This document shows positions 44,741 through 58,800 of a DNA stretch of 64,000 bases, piece after piece. Position 1 is the first letter of the stretch, and each line of letters starts with the position of its first letter. Below the pieces are notes generated by a model. The model did not search any database, was not told where the DNA came from, and worked only from the letters and a program-made list of their open reading frames with translations. This DNA comes from Triops longicaudatus (taxonomy: Eukaryota; Arthropoda; Branchiopoda; Notostraca; Triopsidae), in contig JAGQDJ010000147.1 of assembly GCA_022885665.1 (NCBI GenBank), positions 62,001-126,000 on the forward strand, read 5' to 3'. Both the position numbers and the translations under genes were made by a program.

Positions 44741-47700
44741 CCAATCTTAACCCAGTTATGATTACCACACAGTTAACCGTTAAGAAGGTGCATGGCTATT
44801 CTGGGAGGAATGGTGTACCCCGTAATTTGCGAAACATTTTCCTACAGCAAAATTTACCGTATTTTGCTTGACTTTCTCCTTCGCTGACCTCGAATGGTCT
44901 TCTATTACAACTATTCGCGAGCTACGCAGACATTGACAAGAAATTTAATGCCGGTTATTTGTAAAAAAAAAAAAAAACTTTACAGTTTTGCGCGTTTTTT
45001 AAAAAGTAATACGAATTTTAACAGTACTTATCTTACACTAGCCTGAGGCAGTAATGGCAGAAATGACTAACGTCGCAGAATATTGGATGCCTGTCAGGTA
45101 CAGCCAACTTTAATACTAGAAAACTATCATTCTAGTGCTTTTATAGTATAATTTTACGACTAGAAATGAAATACGGCGTTAAGTAAAGTAGAAATTAGAA
45201 ATACAGGCAGAAATGGCTCTAAAAGCCATGGTATTTCAGAGACTAGTGCGTTGTAAAGTTAAAAGAAAAAAGTCTGTGTGCTTATTACTGCTGTCTTCCA
45301 TGGCTCCCAGGAGAAGATTACAAGCCTACCTTGAAGCACGCAAAGATCGATCTATTTCTGTTGCTAGCAATGAGATCAATCACCCACCTACTTTCTCCCT
45401 GCCCCCCTCCCCCCTCCTTCACTCCGTCCTGGGTCTCGCCCCTTTGCTTGCTACCTCCTCCGCCCTCCCTGATTCCACATTCTTAGCGTAATTGCCCCAT
45501 CATTTCTTTTACAACGCCACAGAAATTCGTCCCGCTCCTCCTACCTTCCGTTGTACTTTTTATTTCTTCATTTGTATACTTCCTTGTTCATACAATTGCT
45601 TTGAAATCTTGAGGCCTTAAACTTTTATTGAAAAAATTCAGAATAATTACCTTTTAGCTTGTCATTTCTTTGTTGTAAGTTTGGGATGATTATTTTAATG
45701 TATTTGTTTCTTGTCAGTTTAGTTCCTATTTATTGCTTTATTTTGTGTTAAAATAATCCCTTTCCGAATATCTCTCCAAATTTTCCAACGTTTGGGAATT
45801 CTTGGGAGTTTTCTGGGAATTATTTGTAAGCACTGAAAGGTTTTTAGTGGTCGGTAAAGTAAAAAATACTTTTAAAAGGATTTCTTATATTTTTTTTTTA
45901 CTATTTGTCAAAGGAAATCATACCACTAACTCCAAATTTGCTTTCGCCCTTCCAAACCTTCAAATCTGGTGACAATGGACTTTTTGCTGTGGGGAAAACT
46001 CGGCTTGTAACAACCTTTAAAACAGCACAAGTGTTTCATAATAACTCCTAGAAAAAAAGTTGTTTATAAGACGCAAAAACGAAACCGGGGAAAGACGCAA
46101 AAACGAAACCGTCACGTCACTCAAAGAACCTTTAAAAAAAAAGTTCTAAAAAAATGCCTTATCTTTTTCTAGCTCAAGAAGGACCTTATTGACTCGGGAT
46201 GCTATCTGACCATATGACGCATGAATACACGTATGTCTTAAGGCCTCGCTTTCCTACTGTATCCGCAGATCGTCGTTTTCTTTTTTCCTCGCAAGAAAGG
46301 GAAACCATGCTTCGCCGCGACAATGTGACCGAAACTCTCAGATAACCCGATTCGTTGTATGCACTGCGAGTACTTATACACAGATTTAGCATACTACAAC
46401 CTGAAAACATTACAAACTGCGAGAAAATGAAACAAACTGCGTAACATTACCAACAATAATAAAACCAAGGTAAAAAAAGCTAACCAAATAAATAAATTAA
46501 AATCTAAAATGATACGCGGTAAAGAAAATAATAAACAATAATAGGAGAGAATTAAGGTAAACTATTCTCAATATTTTACGGTAATTTACATTGCCAAACT
46601 CCTATGTCCAGTAATAACGTTGTGTTGATTAATATCGTGAGGCTCGTCGATAGAACTTCGAACAGTTCTACGCCATGTTTGTCTACTCCCATGTCCAATG
46701 TCGTTCTCTGTAACTCTTAAAGTGTTTTCGATTTGTACAACAATATTGTTCTTGATTTTATAAAAATTGGGCTCAACACATCTCTAATGTCTCATTACAG
46801 ATCACTTTAAATTTCACACAAGGAAGGCAGTTGGGTTACGAATGGCTATTTAAGGAAACACGACCGGAAAGTGAGATTCGAGATTTTTGGGAATTAAGAC
46901 AGGTTTAGTTAAAGGCGGCCCAGTTTAGATCAATGCTAACTGTTTTAAACTACAAAAGGTATTACAATATTCTCGAGTTTGTCAGAAAGGGTCGAGAAGG
47001 ATTTTAGTTTGGATAGTTCTGACAGCACAATGGCTCAAGTTTTTCATCCTGGTTTCCTACCAACGTTCCTAGACGGTATCAAATAAGAAGCTGACATTAT
47101 TATTCTTTTAAAAACTAACTAATTATTGTATTTTACCTTTATTTTCTTTAACAGACTATAACATTGTTTTTTATTATTGTCACTATTATTTTTCTTACTG
47201 CTTTTCTCAGAACTAAGGTTATGAGAATAGTAAGTCCAAGCTGAGGTTTCCTGTGAGGGATAAACCAAAACGGATCAATCTATTCTGATCTCTACGTCAA
47301 GCTTGCGGAAAAAGGGGTGGTGCTGGGTGGTTGGGTGGTTTGGGGCTCGTGTAAAGATAATTTGGGTGTCTTTTTATTTGTATCTCTCCCATAATACTCG
47401 CGTTAATTTTAGGTCCGTAGAGTATATATATAAAACGTTCAATTTTAGGTAGCGACGTGTTATTTCGGACCTTGTTGGTTCTACGTAAGAGACGTAGAAC
47501 CAAGAAGACCAGAGAGTTATATTTCGGGTACACACTACGATACCTGACAGTGGAAAGTTTAGAATTAGCAAAAGGAAAGAATCTCGCCCAAAATTAGAAA
47601 AGACAAGACCAAGACCAACCCTCGACTCTCTCCACCTTTTTAATCAAAAACACTCCGAGTCTACGCACACACACACTGTGGTACGTCTCCTAACCTTTCA

Positions 47701-48439
47701 AACTATTGACCATTTTCTTGTGCAAGATTTTCATAATTGAAGTCCGTTGAAACGATTGAACCTAAACACGAAATTTCGTCTCTGTTACAGATTTGCAAGG
47801 ATACACGTTTGCCCTAAAAATGTAGCCACGGAAAGGAATACGTGCTACAACGTACTAGTCCCGCAAAACCCCCTCCAACACGAAAAACACGGAGAGGAAA
47901 TCCTAGTGACGTTAAAAAATTTAACAGTGTCATAGCAAGTTGCAGGATGTGAGAAAAGCGAAAGAGAAAAAAATTGAAAGACCGCAAGCCTCCTTCCGAG
48001 TTTAAGAAAACCCATGTGTTGTGTGCTAGGCTACACGTGCTCATTGTTAGCACACGTAAGAGCCCCGGACCGGGCTGACGTATCATTTTCTCCCCTTTTT
48101 TTAAACCTGCTCGATACTGGATTTATGCTACGTTTTTTGTGGTGACAGTGGCTGTATCACGCAAAAAAAAAAAAAGAAAAAACGGAAAGTTGTGGTATTT
48201 GTGAAGAGATTTGGGAGACGTTTGAGTGGCAAAGCGAGGGCGGGAAGAGTAACGTGTTTACATGACATCTTAATAAGGAGAGACAAAAAAAAAAAGGGAC
48301 TGCTGGAGAGATACAAGCCAGTGACGTCACGAGTGCGGGATACCACAAATTGGAACTCTTATTAAGGAATATACGAAGAAATCGGATACAGTAACCACGA
48401 ATATCCATCATGTCGAAAAATCGGATTGGCTTGCGCCGT

Positions 48440-49990
48440 ATCAAGTTGAATGACATGCTATACTAGTCTATCAGCGAGGTAGACAGTTTTAACTCCATTG
48501 ACACACTGCGTCATGCGATGAAGAACATGTAGGTTTTATACTCATCGTCAGCAAAGGTGACGGAAACCAAAGAGTCTACCGAACGTGTTATTGTAAAGAA
48601 TAGTCATTGTGTTTATTGCGAACTGATCTGGTGTTCATTTCTTTCCGACAAACTGTTAGGGGCTTTTCTTCTCGGCTCAGGTTGTATGACGAGTCGAGAA
48701 ACTATTGTACATCGCTAGCTGAGTTTGATGATGAAGTCTCTAGAGATTGAAGTCTTTGGTCGACGATAGAACTCTCAGCTGAGGGTATACCTTCTTCGAG
48801 GAGAGTTTTTCCTGTGAGCGAGAAATTGTGGATTCAGTTCCACAGTCTCGGCCTGTCTGACTCGTCTAGGCCTGAGACAACGAAACAAACGCAGGGTGCA
48901 AGGGACTCGAACCACAGTCCTCGACTACACGAGCTCAAGCTTATAACCGCAAAGCTACGGACGCACTACCTGGCCGACGTCATACGAGCCTTTTATTTCC
49001 GTAGTTCAGACTATAAGGGTAAACCGTTTTGTGCAAAAATTTGCAATCCCCTTAATCTACGCTGTATAAGTTTTGGACATTCTAATGTCCAATTCAGCCC
49101 AATCACGAAGTTTTGAATACGTCAACCATTTTAACTACAGACTGTGTGATTGTAGTTTAAGATCACAACATAATGTTGTGGTTCGCAAAAAGGTTCAACT
49201 CAACATATCAATCATGTTCCTTCCGTTCTAGAAGATCGTTTCGGGTCCTCGTTCTTAGCGAATCCTTAGAAGCTTTCCTATAGGTCTCCTGTTCTTCGAT
49301 CAGCTCAAGCTTTGATGCGGAGTTTCTTTAAACTACGTTCAATTATTTAAAATAAAAATAAAAATTGTAAGTTGTTGAATATTTCTGTTCCACTATGCTC
49401 CCGCTCTTGGTGGCTTCATATCTGTGGTTTAAGGAGGTCTAAGGGACAAAGGATTAATCTATGTGGTTTAACAGCTAATCAACGAGGAATTGGCTTTTTT
49501 CCTTTTTTTCTTTCTTTTTTTTATTTGCTGTTTGCTACAGATAGTACGTTAAAAGAGAAGGAACTGAACATTTCCGAATTAGGTGATGAAGAAATTTAAT
49601 CCTTACATTAGAACGTCGAGTTCAAGTCCAACGAGCCCGAACCCTTTACGCCGTTCTTTTTAAACGAAATTCATAGTGTCACCGCAATGATTTGCCTCTT
49701 TTCTTGGTAATCTTCGAGTCAGTAATCGACTAAACTTCTTCAAGGAGCTTAAGAAAGCGAACGTTCAGGATAATCTCCGCCGGTAGGTTGTTCCCAGCGC
49801 TTGCGATTGTGACTCGTTTAGGATTCAGTTCTGTGCTTCCGTCGATTGAAAGCGATTTTCTTATTTTAATACAATTGATTTCGTACACGCCATCTCAAGT
49901 TAGATGATATGCTGCTAGTCTGCCTCAGCGGAAGATTTGTTCACTCCATTGACACACTGCGTCATGACATAAGGAACGGCTCAGAGGACT
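48440..49990. repeat. Pair of related segments (~48.44-48.56 and ~49.89-50.00 kb)
   Basis: The exact match TCCATTGACACACTGCGTCA occurs at about 48495 and 49945. More diverged matches lie on both sides (AAGTTGAATGACATGCTATA versus AAGTTAGATGATATGCTGCT). Same orientation, about 1.45 kb apart. Confidence 0.55.
48880..48990 (-). repeat. Degenerate tRNA-like sequence (possible SINE remnant)
   Basis: On the minus strand a perfect B-box GGTTCGAGTCC sits about 60 nt after a TGGCCAGGTAG-like A-box. The T-arm and anticodon arm do not pair properly, so it is not a functional tRNA. Confidence 0.35.
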
Positions 49991-52649
49991 TGTACACTTA
50001 TTTTTTTGCTCTCATTTGGCTGTTTATGGCTGTCATATTATTTTCAGGTAAAAAATAAGAAAAAAATCCAGGTTTTGACCTACGGGGGTTCCCAATTTAC
50101 TGAATGGCGATTATTTGAATACTCCACGCGATTGAACGAAAAGTTGGCGATTGGGTTTTAAGCCCATTTAAGTAAATTCAACATCTTATTCCCGGATGAC
50201 GAACAGGTCCCGAGCCTATCCAAATAAGCGGGTTGCACTATTCTCATACATCCTTCCTAAAAAATAGGAAGAATTACTGAAATTCGATTATAATCCTTTC
50301 CACAAAATCCTTTCTCTTCCACCATGTTCGAACGTCGCTAAAAAAAAACGCACGCGAACTTCTTGTGGCATTTCCACAGGAAATTTCCCTTTAAAAAATC
50401 TCGTTTCTAGAATTGTTTCGAAAATGGCTCGATTTTCAAGCTTCCGCCCTTAAATCAAATTTATCGCCTCTAATCTGTTCTCGGGCCCACAAAAAGGGGT
50501 GAAAACTCACTCTCGAGCCGCTTTACCCCCTCTTCAACTCAACCCTCCAACCCTGTTTCCTCTCCTGTAACCCACTTTTCTTCCAGTCTCGCACTCTTAC
50601 ACCCCCTCTTTTAGACATAAAAATGTTTCAACGGTTCTTAATGTGTGCAATGTCCCTCCGTCTGCTTCCTACACCGAACTCAAAAAAAGAAAGCCGGCTC
50701 TTTGAGAGTCTGGGCCTATCTGCCGCGGTGTGCTAAGATGCTACGACGTCTCCGGGGTGATGGAGAGCGTCTGGGGGGTGTTTTCCACCTCCAGAACCTC
50801 TCGCACCCCCCACCAAACCCCTTGTAGCCTCAAGTTTACACGTCTGCTGTCCAAATATGGAGCTGGAAACCTGGTTTTCTCTAAACGGTAGCTGTTCATG
50901 TGTGTGTGTGTGTCGCTTGCCAAGACGTCCTGGAGTTCTTGGCTCCCTACTCTCCCCCACCTTCTCGAGTGGGTGGGCGGGTGGTACACTAGTCCGTCAG
51001 TGCTGTGTGCCAGCGTCGCTTCCATAACATCTTGCCAGTTTCGCTCTCGACAGACGCAAACCTGAGACCCTTTGGCCCCTGCCACACGCCACGCGCCCAC
51101 CTAAACACCCTCCCACCCTGGCCCACCCCCCTTACCCCACTTACATGCTCGCACACGTGAACTATCTATCTTGTAACAGATTGCCGGGAAATTTTTTTTC
51201 GGGCCAGAAATCTACCGAGATCTTAGCTTGCTGGCGTGTTCACCCCTTTTAACCCTTCTTCGCCCTGTTGCGCCTCCTTAGCCACAATAATGAAATAAAT
51301 TAAATAAACTTAGCTAGATTTAACGAAACGCTCAACGTTGTTTTAAAGGAAATTCGAATGAGGGTTAACAACTTTAAATACAGTTAAAATGACAGTCAAA
51401 ACACATTTAAAAAGTATAAAAATAAAATAAATTCCCGAAAAAAGAATAAATACATATTTAGAGTGATTTACCAAAAGCTAAAACGGGTTTCGAATTTCAA
51501 TACTAGGCCTACTTATGTACTGAATTCGGTTTCTTTGATTTGAAACTCCAAAATTCTCTTGGAGGCTTACGGTTTGGTGACAACTGTCACTCTTTTAAGC
51601 CTAGAAAAAAGGAAGAAAATGTTAAAGATGATGAATGGAGGCTGCGAGTCTTGTATCACATTCCAAGCACCCCCCAAGTTGCCCCCACGCACCCCCACCA
51701 CTACGCTATCTAGCTGCACAGTCTCTTTTACCCTCTCAGAAAACCTTAGTTGGGGGTAAAAAGCAGACTTACCCCCTTTAGCGTACATTATCCCTCCCTC
51801 GTTCGTTCACTCCACCCCCAACCTGCAATTTCTTGCTGAAACTCGAAACTTCATTCTTCGGATGAGAAATTACTGGCTCGCTTTTTTATTTCCATTTCGT
51901 TTTCGTTTTCGAAAAATATTTTTGGTTATATTTGTAGTCCAAAGTTTATTTTTTTAACGACGAAACACGACAAAATTTGGCATATCTAATTTACATTAAC
52001 GTGAACTAACTTAAACTTGATCTAAACTAACTTGAATTTTCCTGAAACATCTTTATTTAGTCTAAACTAACTTCACGTTGAGGTAAATTAAATCAAATTA
52101 ATGTAACCTAACTTAAATTTTACCTCAGCTAACTGAAAATTGTACCTCAGCTAACTGAAAATTGGCTTGAAATTATCACACTGTGTTGACTGTGTTCCTT
52201 TTGACGTTTTCAGGATTTCTGCTTGCGTAAATTCAGAACAGTTTTTGTACACTTTGAACAGTTTTTAGGGCAAAATGTTGCCAGAATTTTTTGGAATTCT
52301 TCTATTTTTGTAGCTAAATAAGACTCACAGAGCAAATTGCATCATGAATAAGATTAAGCCACCAGGCAAACGCTAAAAAAAAGTTGGAGAAAATCCGGAC
52401 ACCTCGTCTCTTCCGGTGGAAGCTGAATTCCCCAAACTGAAAGTAAAAAAGCTTAAATAATGCGACATTCTTTAAAACATATGATATAAGCTATACGTGC
52501 TTACAAAATTGTATTTGCCTTCATCTTGAGCTAATATATTTTTAATTCTTAAAACATTAAAGAATGATACGATTTCGTTTTTATATTTAAAAAAAAAAAT
52601 ATTTAAAAATTGTCGTACAGGACGTAAACTCACTAGATAAAGGAATGGG

Positions 52650-53560
52650 CAAAACAAAGTGGGACGACGTAAAGCAATTTTTTGCGCTTCTTGTCCCTTT
52701 TACTTTTGAGCTCCCCTGAAAGTACAAAAAGAAGTAAAACATCGAAAAAAACGTCAGTTGAGAATTATGGCAACAATTCGATTTACAATGTTCTTTCCCA
52801 AAGACAGTAGAATTTCGTTACAATGGACTTCCTGGTCAGAAAAACTGTTCAGTATATCAGAAGTCCGTTATAAGGAACGCTTTTTTGCCTATTTACATAT
52901 TTCGGGACCTTAAAAACCTTACATTACAGCTAAAAGTGTGTTATATAAGTGTTCGTTATAACTAGAATCTAGTGTACTTGAATATACTTGTTATTACTGA
53001 ACTTAAACTCGCTTCGTTTAGTAATACACAAAATTGTGGTACAGGCTAAGAGGAATTAGTGTATATATTGTCCCACTTTTTCTCAACCTCAACTTCCTCA
53101 TGTGAATTCAACTAAAAAAATCGCTAAAAATATAAAATCCGCAAGCTACACAGAAAATTACTTAAGCATATAATACTAAAAAACGGTTCATGTTGCATTT
53201 TTTTTTACCAAAATATATAAAATGTGCCATTACGGGCCGTGGATAAATTACATTCAACAGTTATCAAAATTAGGTGGCACGCGCCAAAGGGATTTTCCCT
53301 ACACCTTGAACCCCTTTTTTCTGAACTCCCATTGCCGTGCAAAATACAATACACAAAAATGCGCAAAAATGCAATAGTCGTCCATAGTAGAGAAGGTCAC
53401 CTATTGTTGCAGCCAAGAAAAGATATTTCGGCGATGGATTTCTCCCAACAGAAGTAAAACTTGTGATTTCTTGACTTGGGAGTCTTTCATTTCCTAACGC
53501 TCAAAATAAGATGGTACGCTCTAACGGAAATGACCAAATACCATGTACCTCTTTGTTCTA
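52650..53560 (+). repeat. Dispersed copies of the ~245-bp repeat with inverted core
   Basis: Core arms at 52661 (GGGAC) and 52693 (GTCCC), and at 53513 (GGTAC) and 53545 (GTACC). A degenerate copy sits near 53276. Flanks CAAAAT...GT upstream and ACTTTTGAGCT or CTTTGTTCTAAAC downstream match the array at 60.2 kb. Confidence 0.75.
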
Positions 53561-53899
53561 AACTTTTGTTTCACAAGATAGAATACACGAGAATATTAAA
53601 AGAAAAGTTATAAATGCAAAAAAAAAAAAAAATATTTTTTCAAAAAATAAAATCTTTATTGCCTATAGGTTTCAATAGAACTCCTCCCAAAGTTTTGCAA
53701 TCCTAAAAATTATCAAATTATGTTTTCCCTGCACTAAAATACTAATAAATAACTGAATGAAACTTCTAGAAATTCCTCCAAAAAATCACTCCTAACTTCC
53801 CTTTCATTTTTTTCTCGCTGACAAAAAGGACGTCGTAAGGGAAGTAGAGGAAGTAAAGGAAGTGCAAGGAAGGAAAAAAAGAGGCATTCTCCTAAAAAC

Positions 53900-54420
53900 C
53901 CAAGAAAAAAAGTGGAAGAAAGTTTAGGAGGTCTTCAGCTGCTTGTTGCTACCGGTGTTGGTTCCGCTGATCAAACAAACACGCGGGAGGCTTTGGCAGT
54001 ACGAGGGGGACGGAAAGGGAGACCCAAGGATGCTGTGATCTCCCCTGCTCGCCTTGCTCTCTCCCCCGAGACTCGAAAAGACAAGGAGGAGGAGTTGGCA
54101 TCGAGACAAGCCGAGAGGAAAACGACCGGATGTTGCTTGAGCAACAGATTCCAAATGCTGGCCCGTGCGACCATGTGTGTGGATGGGTGCATGCTGCGAC
54201 TTGTATACACACCGTGTACGTATGTGAGACGGAACAGAAGAGCGAAAGAGGGAAGGAGCGTGGAAACGGAGAGAGAAGACAGTTTTGCATTATTCAATCC
54301 CTTATTCGCTCCGAGAGCGATCCTGACAACGCAAAGGTCATTGTTGCCCTTTCTGAACGCGAGAATTACAGAGAAAGACATACGCCGAGATGGGACATGT
54401 GAGTGAGTAACTCGCGGCAA
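53900..54420. other. GC-rich block, open in several frames; coding status doubtful
   Basis: A 164-codon plus-strand frame (53912-54406) and a 151-codon minus-strand frame (53971-54426) overlap. Neither resembles a protein family and both owe their length to lower AT content. It may be a noncoding exon or promoter. Confidence 0.3.
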
Positions 54421-55299
54421 TGGCAACCGAGACGATATCGTTTGGCTTGCAATGAGACGAAATGAACGAATTCATTACTGAAGAGTATTTTCTGTTACGC
54501 TTTTGCCTTAGAGAACGCACGAATTGTATCCCAGCAATCTCGGGATCTTGGAGCCCCAATGGGTCTTAATTTGATGAAGTACTTGAAGGTTCTTTTTCCT
54601 TATTTAGTGATCTTAATCATTTTTGTTCATTCATTTCAGATTGTGCTGAGTCGAAAAATAAACAAAGTTAGGAAAGCAGAAAGGAAATAAATTCGTCATT
54701 TAAAAATATGTAATACATATACATTCAGACAATAAAAATTAAAATATTAGAAAAAATTATAATTAATAGATAAAAATACTTAAAAATCTTAAGAGCTCAT
54801 TGAAATATGAATAAAATAGACAAAAAATGGTTGCATTCGTTTTGTTGTAATCTTTTTAATGCAGTAAATAATACAACAGATTATTGTTATGAGGCACCTG
54901 GACAGGAAAACTGTTTAGTATACCCGAAATTCGTTACCGCCATTCAAGATTATTTAAAGAAATTTCTCAAGGTCTGTTTACGGAATTTAATTGCAAAAAA
55001 TAGAAAAACAATTCGAAATATTTTCATTAAAGAAAAATAATATTAAGAATGGGAAAGCAAATGCCGATTTACTAGAATCTTTTTAAACTTAGTCTTAATT
55101 TAGCAAGGAAAATGCATTAAAAGAAAACTTTAAAATAAGGAACTTTTGAAAGTTTGTAACATGAAGTGAACGAACAGTTGAAACTCCAAAAATACAAAAA
55201 TTTTTAACTTTCAACATTTGATAAGAAACCGTAGGCTAGGCTATCTATGCTCATCAACTACTTAATGAGCTGTTTTCAAATTAGCCTTTTCTTCCTCCG

Positions 55300-55860
55300 G
55301 AAATTCGATGCTTAAAATTACCCAGCGAACTCGGGACCTTTCCCCATGTTACAGTTTACGGGGTTTTGGACAGGATACTGGAAAACCGCAGTTTTAAGTA
55401 TTTTCGAATTTTCACTACCAAAAGGTACCTATGACAGTTGTAAACTCTATCTCTGTCAAAAATATAGTGCATTTGTCTATTCTTTCCATCACCGAAATCA
55501 AAATGTTGATAAATGTCTTTTCCTTCACCGCAAATTCGATATTCAAAGTTACCTAGCGAGCTCGGACCCTTTCCCCGTGTTATAGCTTACGGGTTTGTAG
55601 ACGGGAGCATGGAAAGGAACCGTTTTAGTGTTTTCAAATTTTCATTACCAAAAAGCAACTATTGCAGTTATAAGCCCCATTTCTGCTAAAATATATTGTA
55701 TCGACTACTATTTCTATCGATTAGATCAACACATTGTTATTGCTATTTGCTTGAAGGCAAATTCGACGTTCAATATTCCCCAGCGAACTTCCACCCTTTT
55801 CCCATGTTATTGCTTACGGGTTTTTGGTCAGAAAGTCGTGAATTGTGATGAAGTGCATAC
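55300..55860 (+). repeat. ~229-bp tandem repeat, about 2.4 copies
   Basis: The anchor AAATTCGAT/AAATTCGAC lies at 55301, 55532 and 55759. Each is followed by a CCCAGCGAACTCGG-like block, then CCTTTCCCC(A/G)TGTTA and TTACGGGTTTTTGG. The later part of each unit has TTTTC(A/G)AATTTTCA(C/T)TACCAAAA. Confidence 0.8.
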
Positions 55861-55869
55861 AAACTCGAA

Positions 55870-58800
55870 GTTGAAAACAAACCTACTATTTTACTCCTTC
55901 TTATATCCCAGTGACAATAAATATAACTAATTTTTCAATTTTAATTACATTTTCAAACACATGTCCCATAAAATAGTTAACTATTAGCTTTCTAAATAAT
56001 GTGCATAAGTGTCTGGGACAGCCAACACGCGTTTTCCCGATTATTCCGTCCCACTTTCTTTCACTCTCGCTTAACTTACACTCTTTCGCGTTCCTTTTCA
56101 GTTTCAATAGCCTTTACGTACTGTATTCGTACTTGTAGTACTTTTTTAACCAACTAATACGTGGTTTGTCTGCTTTTCAAAGCCAAAACACGAATAATAA
56201 GAGCACAACGCACTTGCGGCCATTTCAACTTATTCGAGTCTTGCGTCGCCAATTAGCCCAAACCCCACGTAGTGTAACAATTAAGGTTCAAAACTGGCTT
56301 CTAGCCCAGTGAAACAAGCAACAAAACCAACATTTTATAAAACTCAGCCAACATTGGGCCAAAAAGAAGGCTACTAACTCGAAGCGCATAGGATAAGCTT
56401 GTTTTTCGGTTTCATTTTAACTATTTCCATTACTATGGAAAAAAATCCAAAATTTTAATTAAAAACGCTGTTAAAAAAAACGCAAAAAGTGAATGTGAAG
56501 TACAATAACAAATTAGATACGATTACGAAAACTAAAATACGATATTGAAAAAATAAATAAATTATGGAACTAAAATAATGAAATTTTTTTTAAAAAAAAC
56601 TAAATAATTAAGAAATTATTCAAATAATTAAAAATAAAATACACACTACTAAATAATTTTTCTGGATTTATTGTTGGAAATTTAATTTTCATTTCATTTT
56701 TCCTTTTTGAAAGGGCTTTACAACATGTTTAGTCAAAAATAAAAAACGAAGGAAAATTTGCGTTTACGCAACGCATTTTTACGACTCTTTAATGCAGTTG
56801 CGACAGATTGCAGGTGCTGAAAATCAAAAGCCGATTCTTCTAGTACACGAACACACGGCCAAGTTTGCAATTCAGCTTTAAAGTTCTTTTCATTCTTGCT
56901 ATCCTCTTTTTTTGAGAATTAATTTAAAAATGCGCCTCCGTGCCAAAAAGCTCATACTCTGCGAACTGTTGGGCGATTTGCTGGGATTGGGCAATACACA
57001 CAACATGGCAACCGTTGGCTACCAACATGCACCTCACGTTTTGCGAATTAGAACCTTGCTAGCATAGACAATTCTAGTATCAACACTAGCTAAAATAATA
57101 TAATAAAAACCAAATGCACGAAAAAGTGTTAGACGAACGAAAATCGTTGTAATAACCGGTTTAGTGCGTCTCTCTGCTCTAGTTTTTAAAACAGGCTTCC
57201 AAAGATCTCTTTTGTAATCCTGTTTAACTCTTAATACGAGCTCTATAAGTTACTTAGGCTTATTTTTGAAAATGTTGGGGCATTTCTTGAAAATTAGCAT
57301 TACTATTATAATTGGAAGGGTTTTAATTAGAAATTAAAAGATTTTATTTTTTGAACATGTTAAGTGACAATCTTGCTGCTGCTTTAGGTCACATGGAAGT
57401 TTGCGTGTCTTCGTTAGTATTCACTATGGGAATAATACGGACCAAAATGCGAAATCTTCATGAGAAAGTGGAATATGCCCGCTTCATTTAATAGCTTTAT
57501 TTACTTAAAATGTACAAATGTTAAAAATGCACCAAAGTGCGTTAAATGAAAAGAAAGTCACTAGTTCTAGCTAAGGTTTATGATGCAAAAAAAAGCTTCT
57601 CGAAACACCAATTACGTAGAGAATAAAATGAACAATTGTTTGCATTCAAATGGTTTAATAAACTTGTCAATCAGGACCTCACACTCGCTATTTGTACTAA
57701 TATCAAAATAAGCTGGGACGCTGTAGCACGACTTTGCACGCATCTTGTCCCCTTTACTTTTGAGCACTGGTTCCGGACAACAAAGAAATACGCTAAAATA
57801 AAAAAAAATCTCATACTTTAAATTTAGTATACATTAGACTCGTTATAAAAACCATCTAGTAACAAAGTAAAAACTTCCTTATATCCGAAGTTCGTTATAC
57901 CAGATGCTTTTTGTATGTATTTACCTAATTTAAATCCGTCCTTGTCCGAAAATTCGTTACGAGTTACAAGGGTTCGTTATAACGGGTTTTGACTATAACT
58001 TATTAATGTCTTTAAGGGCACGTAGTAAGCTTTAAAATGTTGTACCTTTAAAAAGGTTTCATTCAGAATTGTTAAAAAAAAATCAAATCCCTAACGGTCG
58101 TTTTAGAGCTACAGCAGCATCTAGCGGTCACTAAGGCAAGTGTAGTCTAGATTCACCGTAAGATGGCTTCCAAGTTGGCTGGCTTGCTCAAAATTTCGCA
58201 ACACGCGCGAACTCTACAACCTCGGAGGACTTAAAAAGGAATTCGGACAACTGCATGGCAATGAAGTGCGAGATAAAGTCTTACTTTATAAAGCATTACC
58301 GGATTCTTAATCTCCTTTCAAGGGAAAAAGTAAAATAAAACTAGAACGAGCTCTTAACTAAGGCAATATCCAAGGTTAACGACAACTCAGCTCCCGAATT
58401 CTCGCTTACTTTTAATCCTTTGGCTCACGTTCTCTTGTCAAATAAAAACTATGGCAATTACCCTTCACATACACACACCTTTTTTCGAAATGACTTAAAT
58501 TTATCAGTTCGTGACAATTAAAAGTGGCAATTAAATTCTTATCTTTTTGGACTTTGTAAAATTTTATTCTTTAAATATACTTTCAAAACACTTCTCTTTC
58601 GTGTAAGAATAGATTTATTTGCAGATTTTTTCACAAACAGTTTATTTTAGTTTATTGTACGTATTAAACTTATTTTTTTTTAAATCTTTGATCATTGAAA
58701 TAGTTTGCTTTCTTATTTTTAGGATTTTTTAAATATTTTGTAAGATTTCATTAATTCTGATTTTTCAGAGAAAATTCTTTTTTCAGAGAAGATCTTTTTT

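Larger units (their letters stand above)
44750..52600. other. Gene-less stretch
   Basis: No protein family recognised. Contains C-rich and GT-rich tracts at 50.5-51.2 kb including a (TG)n run near 50898, a duplicated segment at 48.44-48.56 and 49.89-50.0 kb, and a 21-bp tandem duplication (ACCTCAGCTAACTGAAAATTG) near 52122-52165. Confidence 0.4.

Noticed and set aside
45213..45491. 92-codon plus-strand frame
   Set aside because: C-rich low complexity, no family resemblance, no promoter or splice context.
48890..48985. tRNA gene on the minus strand
   Set aside because: The B-box is good, but the T-stem and anticodon arm do not pair; kept as a SINE-like remnant only.
53912..54406. 164-codon open frame, with a 151-codon frame on the other strand
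   Set aside because: Both strands open at once in a GC-richer block, no family resemblance, low-complexity composition. Listed only as doubtful.
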